Positions 52,621 to 62,366 of a stretch of 64,000 nt of DNA are shown piece after piece (position 1 is the first letter of the stretch; each line of letters begins with the position of its first letter). The notes below the pieces were generated by a model. That model ran no database searches. It was not told where the DNA came from and was given only the letters and a program-made list of their open reading frames with translations. This DNA is from JANPBY01 sp963805505 (GTDB lineage: Bacteria; Actinomycetota; Actinomycetes; DATJPE01). Location: contig CAWDUP010000002.1 of NCBI GenBank assembly GCA_963805505.1, forward strand, positions 62,001 through 126,000, given 5' to 3'. The position numbers were made by a program, and so were the translations under genes.

Positions 52621-55600
52621 TCAGCCGCTGACGTAGCCGGCCACGTCGACGACGACGTGCGCGCCAGCCGACGGGAGATAGACCTGTACTGCGCCGTTCG
52701 TCCCCAGCTTGACGATCACCGTCGTGCGCACGGACGAGATCCCGTCGAAGGACAGTGCGCGCGTGGACGGCCGCGCCGCCCCGGCAGGGAACACGACGAG
52801 CGACCCCGGCCGCTGCGCGTCGACCGCGATCACGTTGAGAATCACCGCGGAGACACCCTTCGACGGCACTCCTGCTCGACCAAGAACGGGGATGGTGAGG
52901 GTCGAGCGCGCCAGCGGCTCCACCTGCGCCGAGCGATCGGTGGAGTAGAGGCGGGTGGGTGTGAGGGTGCGCACGCGACCAGCAGCTGACAGGCCATCGT
53001 CCGGTGTGTAGTAGCCGTGCACGTCCAACGACACCTTGGTGCCAGCGCCAGTAGCGAGCACCCGCAGCCGGCCGTTGGTTGCGAGTCGGGCGATCACAGG
53101 AACGGTCGCCGTCTCGCCTGCCCGCACACTGGCGACCGGGACGACGAACGGGGACGTGCCATCCGGCGCGAGGCTGACGCGGGTCCGCGTAGCACCGGCA
53201 GTAACGGTGGCCTGCAACAGGACCTCCCTAACCCCCTTCGCAACGCCCGCGGTGCCCGCAGCCTTGACGATCAGCGGAACCGAGCCATCGACTGGCCCGG
53301 ACGCGAGCGGGGCCGGTGGGATGGCTGTCAGCCGGCGCCCGACAGCACCCTTGCGCGTTTGATAGCCCAACAGGTCCGCCTTGACGTCGACCTTCCGGGA
53401 CACCTCAAACCTGACCGAACCGTGCCCTGGCTTCACGAGGAGCAAGTTCGTCGTCTTACCTCCTGCGGACACCGACATCTGCGCGACCGACGGCTTCGAG
53501 GTCCCCGACGGGAAGACCTTGACGCGAGCTGACTTCGTCGAATGGTTCGTGACCGTGACGCGCAAAGTGACTGCTGCGATCCCCTTGGGTGGGACACCCG
53601 ATCTGCCCAGGACGACGACGTCTCGGCCGGACTTGGCCGTGACCGCTCCGCCGAAGACCTTCGTCGAGTCGACATCGACCTGGTAGCCGAACAACGACGT
53701 GGGTTTGAAGTCGGCGGTTGCGGCCGCCGAGCCACCAACCTTGTTCCTCGCGCGCACGGCGACCCTGTATTCGCGGCCGTTGACGAGGCTCTTGATGGTC
53801 GCCTTTCGGGCCGTAGCCGGCACCTTGATGACCTGCCCGCCCGGCGAGACCTTCAGGCGGTACTCGGTGATCTTCGCGCTTCCGCGGGACTTCGGGGCTG
53901 TCCACTCGACCTTCGCCTTACGGTCCCCTGCCGTGAGACTCAGCGCTCGAACGTGCGAGGGCACGGCCGCTGCCGTCCCCGGCGGTCCGGTCGGTATCAC
54001 CACTGGCGGTGGCGCTGGCGGCAGCTGTTCTCCGCGGAACCACTCGCTCTTCAGGCCGAGGGCGCTTCGCATCGCCGTACCGGAGACGGTTGCGTTGCCC
54101 TTGGAACCCTCCAAGCGTGCCGTGACTACGCGCCCACCCCACTCGCCTTCGCCGACTCGCTGCGTCACCACGATGCGCTGCAACGACCCGATGGCCGGGT
54201 AGCGCGACTGGATCGTTGATGCAGACACGTCCTTGGTCCAGGCGTGCCCCCAGTTGGCTGACCCGCTGACGACGCCGTCGTAGGGGTCAGCCTTTGCGAT
54301 CAGGTACGGCTTCCCGCCGTCAGCGGTCCAGCCCCCGTCCGCCGAGCTGTACTCCGCGAAGATCGGGTCACCGTTGTACGTGAGGTACTGGCCCGCGGTT
54401 GCGGTCCCGGCCTTCGACTCCGGAGAGGTCTCGCCCGTATAGCCGTTGTAGACCTGGCAGGACGTGGTGTCGCAGATGTCCCATGCATTGCCGGCCGCCC
54501 GTGCCGCCGTGCGCTTGAACATCGCGTAGGAGCGGGCCGCCACGGCCTGCGCCTGATAGGCGGTCGCGGTCCATCCGCCGGGCATCTCGGCCGAGACCAC
54601 GGACTTGACGTAGTCATCGAGCAGGACGACGGAAACGGCATTCAGCTTGGTGTGCGAACCATTGCGCCGCACCTCGATCGCTCCGCGGTAGACGACCTCC
54701 TGGCCGGTGTTGCGGATCAAGGTCACGCGAGCCGTGGTTGGGGCAGACGCTGCATTCGTGAACCGCAGCGGGCCTCCGACATCGGTCCAACCGGAGAGTT
54801 TGTGGTAGCCGCCGCCGGCCCAGCCGGCCACGGTCAGCGTCCCTCCGCTACCGAGCTTGGCGCGCCACAGCGTCACCGTCTTGCCCTTCAGGGCTACCGG
54901 GAGAGTCACTTTCCGGTCGCCATCGGACACCCGCAACCCGCTGACCGGGCGCAGCCGCACATCGAGACCCGAGTCGGTCTTGCGGACGCCAGAACCTAGC
55001 TGTACGCGCACCTTGGTGCCTGACGGAGCGAATGCCTGGTCGGTGCCCGGATAGTAGAAGGACAGGATCTGGTCAGTGGTCAGGCCCTTCCGGGCAGCAC
55101 CTTCAGCGCCGAACTGAGACATCCCGTGGCCATGTCCGTAGCCGCGACCCTCCAGCCGGAAGACACCGTCTGCCGGCCGCTCGAACACGTCGGAGTCAGC
55201 GAACAGCCGGACGTTGACGGCGTACGGGACAGCTGCAGCTGTGTCGTTCCACGACTGCAAGGACAAGGTGTAGATCCCCTTCGGGACCTTGCTTCCGTCG
55301 GAGTCCTTCAAGTTCCAGCTGACCGCGATCTCGCCGCCTGCCGCGGCGGTGCCCTGGTAGGACCGCACGACAGTGGCGCTGCCCTGCGGCGTGACGTCGA
55401 GGCGCCAGGTCTGGGCGGTCAACGCGGTGGCACTCACCTGCACTGGCGTGGTCTCACCCTTCGCCACGACCTTCGGGCTGGCCGAGGTCTTGTAGAGCTG
55501 CGCGCCCATGAGCGCTGCCACTTTCGAACGGATCTCCGGAAGCTTGGCGTACAGCTTCGTCCCGGGGCAGGCGGTCGCTCCCGCGTCTCGGTGCCCGGAG

Positions 55601-56757
55601 ATGACGTCGAAGGACACCTTGGTCCCGTCCTTGTACTTCGCCGTCGTACCCGACCCGTTCGCGGCGGTCAGATGGGTTTTCCCTTGGGGATTCAGGTGCG
55701 AGATCCCGAGCTTCCACGCGAGCACCTTCTCGATCGAGCTGAGCATGGCGCTCGACGGATCGGTCGAGACATAGTTCCCGAGCGCCGACACGGCCCAGGA
55801 CTTGGCATTGAAACCACCGGTGGCGCCGGAACGGACGTACTTGTCGAGGCCGCCAGCGCGGCCCTCGAATACCTGCCCGAACTTGTCCACCAGCACGTTG
55901 TAGGCGATGTCGGACCAACCGAGACTGTTGGTGTCGTAGGCATAGATGGACCGCACGGCCGCCGCGGCCTGATCCTTGGTGTAGCTGTTCGAAGTGGCCG
56001 TGTGGTGGACGAATGCGACCTTCATCTTGGGTTCGTACGTGGCCGAGCCGTTCCGCAACTTTTCGTCCGCCCCCCACTGAGCACGGGTGAAGACAGCGGG
56101 CTTGCCGGCCGCGGCCGCGGCAGTCGAGGGAACCGACGCGACCAAGTGGGAGTCAGCGTCAGAGGTCCCGGGGTCGATCAGATCGGCACGCAGACCGATG
56201 GGAACAAAACCTGTTCGTGAGTCGACGCGAACCTGGATCCCGTCCGATGGACCGGCGAAGTACGGTGAGGTTCCCTCACGGGTTGCACCCGCGGCGGCTC
56301 CGGTCTCGTCATCGGCCGGAGCGTCACCTGAGTCGGTCGCCAACTCGGTCCAGTCCTGCCAAGCACCCTGGCTCCGGGTGCGCACGAGCACGTGCAGGTC
56401 CTCGGGTGACACCTTGCGCGGCTGCACGGCATCCCAGGTGACGCCAACCAGGCTGTACGGCGCAGTGCCCACCGGCGCGGTGAACACGACAGGCTCGGCA
56501 CGAGTGTCGTGCCCAACGCCGGCAACCGAGGGGGCTGGTGAAGCGAGCTCACGTCCCCAGGCGGCAGGGTCGAGGCCGGCCAGCTCGAGGGTGCTGAAGT
56601 GCGGGGAGACCGGATGCGGCTGGGCAGCGGCGGAGCCGACCGTGGGCACGACCAGAAGGGCGGAAACGACAGCACCCAGCAAGACGACGGCGGCGGGTCG
56701 GCGCACGAAAAGACTCCTGGAACGTCGGGCGTGACGTTGGGGTCGGGGTGACCCCAT
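52621..56757 (-). CDS. secreted PGRP amidase / SpoIID fusion protein
   Basis: A 1378-residue exported protein. A signal peptide (RR motif and hydrophobic core, about 19-46) precedes a PGRP/amidase domain at about 220-410 with zinc ligands in FVHHTAT (251/252), SGHRDA (389) and TACPGT (397). A linker domain follows to about 520. SpoIID/LytB spans about 530-905, with GYGHGHGMSQFGAEGAA and VSAEMPGGW (Glu724). Then come a fibronectin III domain (about 928-1018) and three related beta-sandwich repeats (1025-1133, 1138-1251, 1262-1378). It should cut both stem-peptide amide and glycan bonds of peptidoglycan. Confidence 0.87.
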   Translation of the reverse strand: MGSPRPQRHARRSRSLFVRRPAAVVLLGAVVSALLVVPTVGSAAAQPHPVSPHFSTLELAGLDPAAWGRELASPAPSVAGVGHDTRAEPVVFTAPVGTAPYSLVGVTWDAVQPRKVSPEDLHVLVRTRSQGAWQDWTELATDSGDAPADDETGAAAGATREGTSPYFAGPSDGIQVRVDSRTGFVPIGLRADLIDPGTSDADSHLVASVPSTAAAAAGKPAVFTRAQWGADEKLRNGSATYEPKMKVAFVHHTATSNSYTKDQAAAAVRSIYAYDTNSLGWSDIAYNVLVDKFGQVFEGRAGGLDKYVRSGATGGFNAKSWAVSALGNYVSTDPSSAMLSSIEKVLAWKLGISHLNPQGKTHLTAANGSGTTAKYKDGTKVSFDVISGHRDAGATACPGTKLYAKLPEIRSKVAALMGAQLYKTSASPKVVAKGETTPVQVSATALTAQTWRLDVTPQGSATVVRSYQGTAAAGGEIAVSWNLKDSDGSKVPKGIYTLSLQSWNDTAAAVPYAVNVRLFADSDVFERPADGVFRLEGRGYGHGHGMSQFGAEGAARKGLTTDQILSFYYPGTDQAFAPSGTKVRVQLGSGVRKTDSGLDVRLRPVSGLRVSDGDRKVTLPVALKGKTVTLWRAKLGSGGTLTVAGWAGGGYHKLSGWTDVGGPLRFTNAASAPTTARVTLIRNTGQEVVYRGAIEVRRNGSHTKLNAVSVVLLDDYVKSVVSAEMPGGWTATAYQAQAVAARSYAMFKRTAARAAGNAWDICDTTSCQVYNGYTGETSPESKAGTATAGQYLTYNGDPIFAEYSSADGGWTADGGKPYLIAKADPYDGVVSGSANWGHAWTKDVSASTIQSRYPAIGSLQRIVVTQRVGEGEWGGRVVTARLEGSKGNATVSGTAMRSALGLKSEWFRGEQLPPAPPPVVIPTGPPGTAAAVPSHVRALSLTAGDRKAKVEWTAPKSRGSAKITEYRLKVSPGGQVIKVPATARKATIKSLVNGREYRVAVRARNKVGGSAAATADFKPTSLFGYQVDVDSTKVFGGAVTAKSGRDVVVLGRSGVPPKGIAAVTLRVTVTNHSTKSARVKVFPSGTSKPSVAQMSVSAGGKTTNLLLVKPGHGSVRFEVSRKVDVKADLLGYQTRKGAVGRRLTAIPPAPLASGPVDGSVPLIVKAAGTAGVAKGVREVLLQATVTAGATRTRVSLAPDGTSPFVVPVASVRAGETATVPVIARLATNGRLRVLATGAGTKVSLDVHGYYTPDDGLSAAGRVRTLTPTRLYSTDRSAQVEPLARSTLTIPVLGRAGVPSKGVSAVILNVIAVDAQRPGSLVVFPAGAARPSTRALSFDGISSVRTTVIVKLGTNGAVQVYLPSAGAHVVVDVAGYVSG

Positions 56758-56816
56758 CTCTTTCCCCTATCGGCCCGACACTGCCTGACCCTGAGCCAAG
56801 ATGCCAGGGTGGGGGC

Positions 56817-57584
56817 GTGCTCACCCTCCCTCCGGAGCTCCATCGAGGCCTCTATCCAGCGCTGCTCGGCCGGCTGTCCCTTGACCCGGCAGCCCCCCTG
56901 GTCACCGATCTCGATCTGATCGCCGGCACCCGCGTCGAGCTGTCCGTCACTTCTTCGTGCAACGGAGTCGCGAAGGCTGCGCACCTGTTCGGCGGCCTGG
57001 CCGAGGAACTGGGCCGACCCCCCCGGCTCGGATTGGCGCTCGAGCCACACTGGCAGACCTGGACCTTGGCCATGGGAGCCTGGGCCATCGGCGCGGAGGT
57101 CGCCATCGACGCCGACGTGGACCGACTCAGCAGGACCACGCTCGATGGCCTGGTCCTCGGACCAGAGTGGGTGACCGAACCCCCCGCCGATGTGCCCGAC
57201 AACGTCTGGGTGAGCCGTCTGCATCCGTTCGGTCTCCCCTTCGATGCTGCGCCGCCCTTCCCCCTGGAGGACCTCACAACCGCCCTGCGCGCCCAACCTG
57301 ACGAACCACCGCCCCCACACGTGAGGGTCGAGGCAACTCCCGACGCGGGAGCTGACGCGCTGTCCATGGACGTGGGCCCGGATGCGCGCATCCTGACGAT
57401 GCTGCCCTGGGGCTCGCCTGCGGGCGTGCGCTGCGCGTTCAGCCTCCCTTTGGAGCACCGGCGAGGGGTCATCCTCGTGCGTGGGGTGGGTGACGACACG
57501 CAGGATCTGGCCCGTACGGCTGCCGATGAGGGCGCCGTCGTCACAGCCGGACTCGAGCTTCCGGGATGCGTACGCATCGCCTGA
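56817..57584 (+). CDS. TIGR03089 family protein
   Basis: A 255-residue protein from GTG 56817 (VLTLPPELHRGLYPALLGRL). It resembles an N-terminal fragment of the acyl-adenylate-forming fold (GTRVELSVTSSCNGVAKAAHLF, core ELSVTSSCNGVAKAA, and WTLAMGAWAIGAEVAI) but lacks the catalytic ATP-binding motif. That is the definition of the actinobacterial TIGR03089 family, whose function is unknown. It commonly neighbours LCP genes, as here. A 59-base spacer separates it from the divergent SpoIID fusion. Confidence 0.87.
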   Translation: MLTLPPELHRGLYPALLGRLSLDPAAPLVTDLDLIAGTRVELSVTSSCNGVAKAAHLFGGLAEELGRPPRLGLALEPHWQTWTLAMGAWAIGAEVAIDADVDRLSRTTLDGLVLGPEWVTEPPADVPDNVWVSRLHPFGLPFDAAPPFPLEDLTTALRAQPDEPPPPHVRVEATPDAGADALSMDVGPDARILTMLPWGSPAGVRCAFSLPLEHRRGVILVRGVGDDTQDLARTAADEGAVVTAGLELPGCVRIA

Positions 57585-57723
57585 AGGAGCTCAGGAGCCC
57601 CGTTTCGTGCAAAAATCTGGAACCGAAGGCGTCCTCCAGGCGTCCCATCCATGAACGGCGGGTCTCTAGACTGTGCCGTCCCCTTGAAGGAGCCGGCGAC
57701 GGCCCGCGTGTCGAGGACCCCCG

Positions 57724-59178
57724 ATGAGTGATGTGACGCCACCCTCCGGCGCGACGGAGCCGCCTAGCGGACCGCCGCCCGCAGAGCAGGCACGTCCCCG
57801 GTGGTCCCGCCGTCGACGCATCCTGGTCTCCGCAGGTGTCGCCTTTGCCGTCCTCGTGACTGGCGCCCTGGGGTTCGGCGTCTATGCCTACAACCATCTC
57901 AACGCCAATATCGCCACCATCGTGGACACCCAGGACCAGACCGACCGCCCCACGGCCGTGGTGCCAGCGGAGGCAACACCCACTGCTCCGCTCAATATCC
58001 TGCTCATCGGTTCGGACTCCCGCGAGGGCGAAAACGGCTTCGTTGGCGGGGCCGCCGATGCCGGACGCTCGGACACCACGATCTTGCTGCACGTCGCTGC
58101 CGACCGGAGCAGCGCCTACGCCGTCAGCATCCCCCGCGACTCGATGGTGGAGATGCCTTCGTGCCGCACAACGACCGGCGGGACCAGCACCGCAGGGCTA
58201 CGCCAGTTCAACGAGGCCTACACCCTGGGCGGCGCGTCCTGCGTGCGCCGTACCGTCGAACAACTCACCGACATCCGGATCGACCACTACATGGTCGTTG
58301 ACTTCGCCGGATTTCGTGACATGGTCCGGGCCCTCGGGGGCGTCAAGGTCAACATCCCAGAGCCCATCAACGATGCCGAGCACGGGATAACGCTGCCCGC
58401 CGGTTGCATCACCCTCAATGGCGACCAGTCGCTCGCCTACGTGCGGGTGCGCCACATCGGGAACGGCAGCGATCCCGAGCGGTTGCTTCGTCAGCAGGCG
58501 TTCTTGTCCTCGGTGATCCAGAAGGTTACGAGCAGGGGCACTCTCACCAACCCGGTCAAGCTCTACTCCTTCCTGGACGCGGCCACCAAGTCACTGTCCA
58601 CGGACGCTTCGCTGAACAACGTGTCGGCTCTTGCCAGCCTTGCCCAGGACGTCCGGCAGGTCGGCCTCGATCGGATCGAGTTCTTCACGATCCCGTTCGA
58701 GCCCTACCCCGCTGATCCCAACCGGCTTCAGTGGAGCCCCGCTGCGCAGCCGATCTGGAAGGCGCTGCGCAACGACAAAGCGCTGCCGGGATCCAACTCC
58801 TCCGACAGCCCACCCTTGGTGGCAGCTCCGGCGACGATCAACGTGCGGGTGCTCAACGCGACCAGCACCACCGGGGCTGGTGCCGACGCTGCTGCCGAGC
58901 TCACAGCCTTGGGCTACAACGTCGTTCAGGTGACGAACGCGCCCAAGCATCGGGCGACCACCGTGGTGCGCTGGTCTGCTCCACGCGACGAGTCCGCCCG
59001 GACACTGGCGGCCGCAACCCAATCCTCCGAACGTGAGGTCACTGGACTCGGTCAGGTGGTCGAACTCTGGGTGGGCAAGGACTACGCCGGCGCCAAGAAG
59101 GTGAAGATCAAGCCATCGCCCGGCCCCTACGAGGCCGACCTCGTCACTCGGACGGCGGCCGCACCGATCTGCACGTGA
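57724..59178 (+). CDS. LCP (LytR-CpsA-Psr) family wall polymer ligase
   Basis: A 484-residue protein with a basic cytosolic N-terminus, one TM (about 33-53) and an extracytoplasmic LCP domain. LCP motifs are LIGSDSREGENG, GRSDTTILLHV, VSIPRDSMVEM, and the later SLAYVRVRH. A C-terminal LytR_C domain starts near INVRVLNATSTTGAG. LCP enzymes attach lipid-linked glycopolymers such as arabinogalactan or teichoic acids to peptidoglycan. The last residues include a single cysteine (APICT). Confidence 0.92.
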   Translation: MSDVTPPSGATEPPSGPPPAEQARPRWSRRRRILVSAGVAFAVLVTGALGFGVYAYNHLNANIATIVDTQDQTDRPTAVVPAEATPTAPLNILLIGSDSREGENGFVGGAADAGRSDTTILLHVAADRSSAYAVSIPRDSMVEMPSCRTTTGGTSTAGLRQFNEAYTLGGASCVRRTVEQLTDIRIDHYMVVDFAGFRDMVRALGGVKVNIPEPINDAEHGITLPAGCITLNGDQSLAYVRVRHIGNGSDPERLLRQQAFLSSVIQKVTSRGTLTNPVKLYSFLDAATKSLSTDASLNNVSALASLAQDVRQVGLDRIEFFTIPFEPYPADPNRLQWSPAAQPIWKALRNDKALPGSNSSDSPPLVAAPATINVRVLNATSTTGAGADAAAELTALGYNVVQVTNAPKHRATTVVRWSAPRDESARTLAAATQSSEREVTGLGQVVELWVGKDYAGAKKVKIKPSPGPYEADLVTRTAAAPICT

Positions 59179-59225
59179 CGAACCCGCTCACATGCCCGGC
59201 GCCGTGACGGCTAGGGTCCAGAACT

Positions 59226-60026
59226 ATGGACAAGGTCATCTCGTCGTCGGCCGAGGCCGTCGCTGACATCGCTGACGGCACCTCCATCGCCGTCGGCGGT
59301 TTCGGGCTCTGCGGAATTCCGAACGCACTGATCCAGGCGCTCTTCGACCGGGGAGTCTCCGACCTGCGTGTGGTCTCCAACAACTGCGGAGTCGACGGGT
59401 GGGGCCTCGGAATCTTGCTGCAAGCGAAGCGGATCAGCCGCACCACGTCGTCCTACGTCGGGGAGAACAAAGAGTTCGAACGTCAGTTCCTAGGCGGTGA
59501 GCTCGAGGTTGAGTTGGTTCCCCAGGGCAGCCTTGCCGAGCGGCTACGCGCCGGCGGGGCCGGGATTCCGGCCTTCTACACGGCGACGGGGGTCGGGACT
59601 CAGGTGGCCGAAGGAGGGCTGCCCTGGCGCTACGCGGCCGACGGCTCGGTCTCGTTGGCCTCACCAGCCAAGGAGACCCGCGAATTCGACGGGCGCACCT
59701 ACGTGCTCGAAGAAGCCATCACCACGGATGTGGCGCTGGTCCATGCCTGGAAGGGTGACCGCCACGGCAACCTCGTGTTTCACGAGTCAGCGCGCAACTT
59801 CAATCCCCTGTGCGCAGCAGCCGGTCGACTGACCATTGCGACCGTCGAGGAGCTCGTCGAGCCTGGCTCCATCGACCCTGACCACGTCCACACACCGGGC
59901 ATCTTCGTCCAGCGGGTCGTTCTGATCGGGCCGGAGGATCCAGCAGCTGCCAAACGGATCGAACGGCGGACCGTACGACCGGCTCCGAGCGCCTCACCAC
60001 AAGCCTCACCGGACAAGGGAGCCTGA
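59226..60026 (+). CDS. CoA transferase subunit A
   Basis: A 266-residue alpha subunit of a 3-oxoacid (succinyl-CoA:acetoacetate-type) CoA transferase. N-terminal DGTSIAVGGFGLCGIPNAL is the family GGFG(x)CG motif region. VSNNCGVDGWGLGILL and QGSLAERLRAGGAGIPAFYT (core GSLAERLRAGGAGIP) also match. It is three bases upstream of subunit B, making a two-gene operon. Together they transfer CoA between acids in ketone-body or branched-acid degradation. Its location between two LCP genes has no obvious functional reason. Confidence 0.92.
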   Translation: MDKVISSSAEAVADIADGTSIAVGGFGLCGIPNALIQALFDRGVSDLRVVSNNCGVDGWGLGILLQAKRISRTTSSYVGENKEFERQFLGGELEVELVPQGSLAERLRAGGAGIPAFYTATGVGTQVAEGGLPWRYAADGSVSLASPAKETREFDGRTYVLEEAITTDVALVHAWKGDRHGNLVFHESARNFNPLCAAAGRLTIATVEELVEPGSIDPDHVHTPGIFVQRVVLIGPEDPAAAKRIERRTVRPAPSASPQASPDKGA

Positions 60027-60029
60027 GCC

Positions 60030-60689
60030 ATGACTCTCACGCGTGATCAGCTTGCTGCGCGAGCCGCGCAGGAACTGCAGGACGGTCAGTACGTCAACCT
60101 GGGCATCGGGCTTCCCACGCTCGTGCCCAGCCACCTAGCTCAGGACATCACCGTGGTGCTGCAGTCCGAGAACGGCATCCTCGGTGTCGGTCCCTACCCC
60201 GTCGAGGGCAGCGAGGACCCTGACCTGATCAACGCGGGCAAGGAGACCGTCACCGTCCTTCCTGGGTCTTCCTACTTCGACTCCGCCACGTCCTTCGCGA
60301 TGATTCGTGGTGGTCATATCGATGCCGCCATCCTTGGAGCGATGCAGGTCTCCGCACGCGGGGACCTCGCGAACTGGATGATCCCCGGCAAGGTGGTCAA
60401 GGGGATGGGGGGCGCCATGGACCTCGTCCACGGTGCCCGTCGGGTCGTCGTGATGATGGAGCACGTTGCCAAGGACGGATCTCACAAGATCGTCAGCGAG
60501 TGCACTCTCCCGCTGACCGGTCGCCGGGTGGTGGACCGGATCATCACCGACCTGGCGGTCATCGACGTCACCCCAGACGGACTGGCCCTGCGCGAACTAG
60601 CGCCTGGAGTCACCGAGGATGAAGTCCGCGCGGCCACCGGCGCGGAGCTCCATGTTTTGGAACCACCCGCCACCATGACCGTCAACTGA
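60030..60689 (+). CDS. CoA transferase subunit B
   Basis: A 219-residue beta subunit. The catalytic glutamate is Glu47 in VLQSENGILGVGP, which forms the glutamyl-CoA thioester. GIGLPTLVP precedes it and KGMGGAMDLVHGARRVVVMM follows, all conserved. Length is normal. It is coupled to subunit A. A hairpin sits just downstream of the stop. Confidence 0.93.
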   Translation: MTLTRDQLAARAAQELQDGQYVNLGIGLPTLVPSHLAQDITVVLQSENGILGVGPYPVEGSEDPDLINAGKETVTVLPGSSYFDSATSFAMIRGGHIDAAILGAMQVSARGDLANWMIPGKVVKGMGGAMDLVHGARRVVVMMEHVAKDGSHKIVSECTLPLTGRRVVDRIITDLAVIDVTPDGLALRELAPGVTEDEVRAATGAELHVLEPPATMTVN

Positions 60690-60709
60690 CTTGGCTGGTT
60701 GCGCCCCAG

Positions 60710-60725
60710 CGTGACATTCGTCACG
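60710..60725. other. inverted repeat in the spacer upstream of the second LCP gene
   Basis: CGTGAC-attc-GTCACG is a perfect six-base inverted repeat, 21 bases after the CoA transferase stop and about 100 bases before the next start. The TGAC-N4-GTCA core resembles dimeric repressor operators, but it could equally be a weak terminator. No T-run follows. Confidence 0.35.
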
Positions 60726-60826
60726 TTCGCGTGGCCAGGGTGCACCGAATGGCTCAATCCTGCGTCTAACCTCGAGAAGGCTAGATCACCAAGCGAGATC
60801 ACCGAGACGTCAGGAACGAGGCGCGG

Positions 60827-62293
60827 ATGAGCCAGCCGGGTGGCACCCGTGTGCTTCCTCCTGAGCTTGACCCACGGGGTCGTTCGACGCGATCGAAGCC
60901 GGGCCGGCCGGGGCTGGGCACACTCATCGCTTCGGTCGCGGCTGCCTTCGTCCTGCTGGTGAGCGCTGGCGGCTGGCTCGCCCTGGACCAGCTGGACAGT
61001 CGGCTGAACAAGGTGGACGTGGGGATCAGCGCGAACGGCTCGTCGATCGGCGACAGCGCACAGAACATCTTGCTCGTCGGTTCGGACAACCGCCAAGGCC
61101 TCACCAAGAAGGAAGCCAAGCGCCTCCACGTGGGCACCGGAACCGCCGACAACGGCGCCGGGAAGCGGTCCGACACCATGATCCTGATGCACCTGTCCAA
61201 GGAACGCGACCAGGTGACCATGATCTCCCTCCCTCGCGACTCATTGGTGCGCATCCCCGCATGGACCGACAGCACCGGGACCAAGCATCCGGCCGGGACG
61301 AACAAGTTGAACGCTGCCTTCGCCTTCGGTGGTCCCAAGCTGACGATCGACACCATCGAGGCCAACACCGGAGTCACGATCGACCATTACGTCGAGGTCG
61401 ATTTCGCAGGCTTCGCCTCCATGGTCGACGCGCTCGGCGGCGTACCCATCTGCGTCAAGCAGCCCATTCAGGACAGCAAGTCCGGCCTGGACCTTCCCAA
61501 GGGAACGACAGACCTGGACGGAGCGCAGGCCCTGTCTTTCGTTCGAGCTCGCTACTTCGATCCACGGGCCGACATCGGCCGTATCGAGCGACAGCAGAAG
61601 TTCCTTGGCGCGATGTTCCGACGAGCCACGGCCACCGATGTGTTGCTGAATCCCCTCAAGCTGAAGAGCTTCCTGGACGCGACCCTGCAGTCGGTGACGA
61701 CGGACAAGGGGATCAACCGGGACGACATCGTCGCCCTGGCCGCAAAGCTCAAGCGAGTAGCTGCAGGGGACGTCGCGTTTCTCACCGTCCCCATCGCCGA
61801 CTACAACTTCCGCGATCCCGAGCACGGGTCCGTACTCAAATGGGATCAGTCGGCAGCCAAGGCGCTGTTCTCAAAGGTCCAGAACGACGAGGTGATCGTT
61901 CCGCCGGCCGGATCGTCGGGCAAGGACACCCCAACCGTCGCCCCCGGATCGATCAAGGTCCAGGTCCTCAACGGCGCCGGGATAACCGGGCTGGCCAGGC
62001 AAGGAGCCGACGACCTCGCGGCCATCGGCTTCGCCATCGCTGCGGCGCCAGCAAACGCCGCGACCACGGGCGCGACCGCGACCGTGATCGCCTACGACCC
62101 GGCCTACAGCGAGTCGGTCAAGACCCTGGCGGCGGCGCTGCCCGGAGCACAGCTCAAGGCAGTGCCCGACCAGGGGGCCACCTTCCAGGTGATCCTCGGT
62201 TCGGACTATTCGGGTGCGGTTACGCCAGTGGTGACGCCGAAACCGAGCGGCGGCACGAAGGTCCAGACCGCAGGGAACAAACCCTGCAGCTGA
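60827..62293 (+). CDS. LCP family wall polymer ligase
   Basis: A 488-residue LCP protein with TM about 31-52. LCP motifs are LLVGSDNRQGLTK, KRSDTMILMHLS, MISLPRDSLVRIP, and ALSFVRARYFDPRADIGRI (core FVRARY). The C-terminal LytR_C domain begins near IKVQVLNGAGITGL. It is the second LCP gene in 5 kb and the one adjacent to the Stealth gene, so it may attach the polymer those proteins build. Like the first, it ends in a lone C-terminal cysteine (KPCS). Confidence 0.92.
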   Translation: MSQPGGTRVLPPELDPRGRSTRSKPGRPGLGTLIASVAAAFVLLVSAGGWLALDQLDSRLNKVDVGISANGSSIGDSAQNILLVGSDNRQGLTKKEAKRLHVGTGTADNGAGKRSDTMILMHLSKERDQVTMISLPRDSLVRIPAWTDSTGTKHPAGTNKLNAAFAFGGPKLTIDTIEANTGVTIDHYVEVDFAGFASMVDALGGVPICVKQPIQDSKSGLDLPKGTTDLDGAQALSFVRARYFDPRADIGRIERQQKFLGAMFRRATATDVLLNPLKLKSFLDATLQSVTTDKGINRDDIVALAAKLKRVAAGDVAFLTVPIADYNFRDPEHGSVLKWDQSAAKALFSKVQNDEVIVPPAGSSGKDTPTVAPGSIKVQVLNGAGITGLARQGADDLAAIGFAIAAAPANAATTGATATVIAYDPAYSESVKTLAAALPGAQLKAVPDQGATFQVILGSDYSGAVTPVVTPKPSGGTKVQTAGNKPCS

Positions 62294-62366
62294 TACGAAT
62301 GCGGTCGCATCGAGGATTGGCCCCGTCGCACGTCTGGCTTTCCGTCGGCCGTGGCAGGATCAATCC

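Noticed and set aside
56745..56755. GGGGTGACCCC palindrome at the start of the SpoIID fusion gene, similar to the whiB2 promoter repeat
   Set aside because: It lies at or just past the start codon and such GC palindromes are expected by chance at this base composition.
60690..60826. tRNA or small RNA gene in the spacer
   Set aside because: No cloverleaf could be formed; only one short inverted repeat is present.
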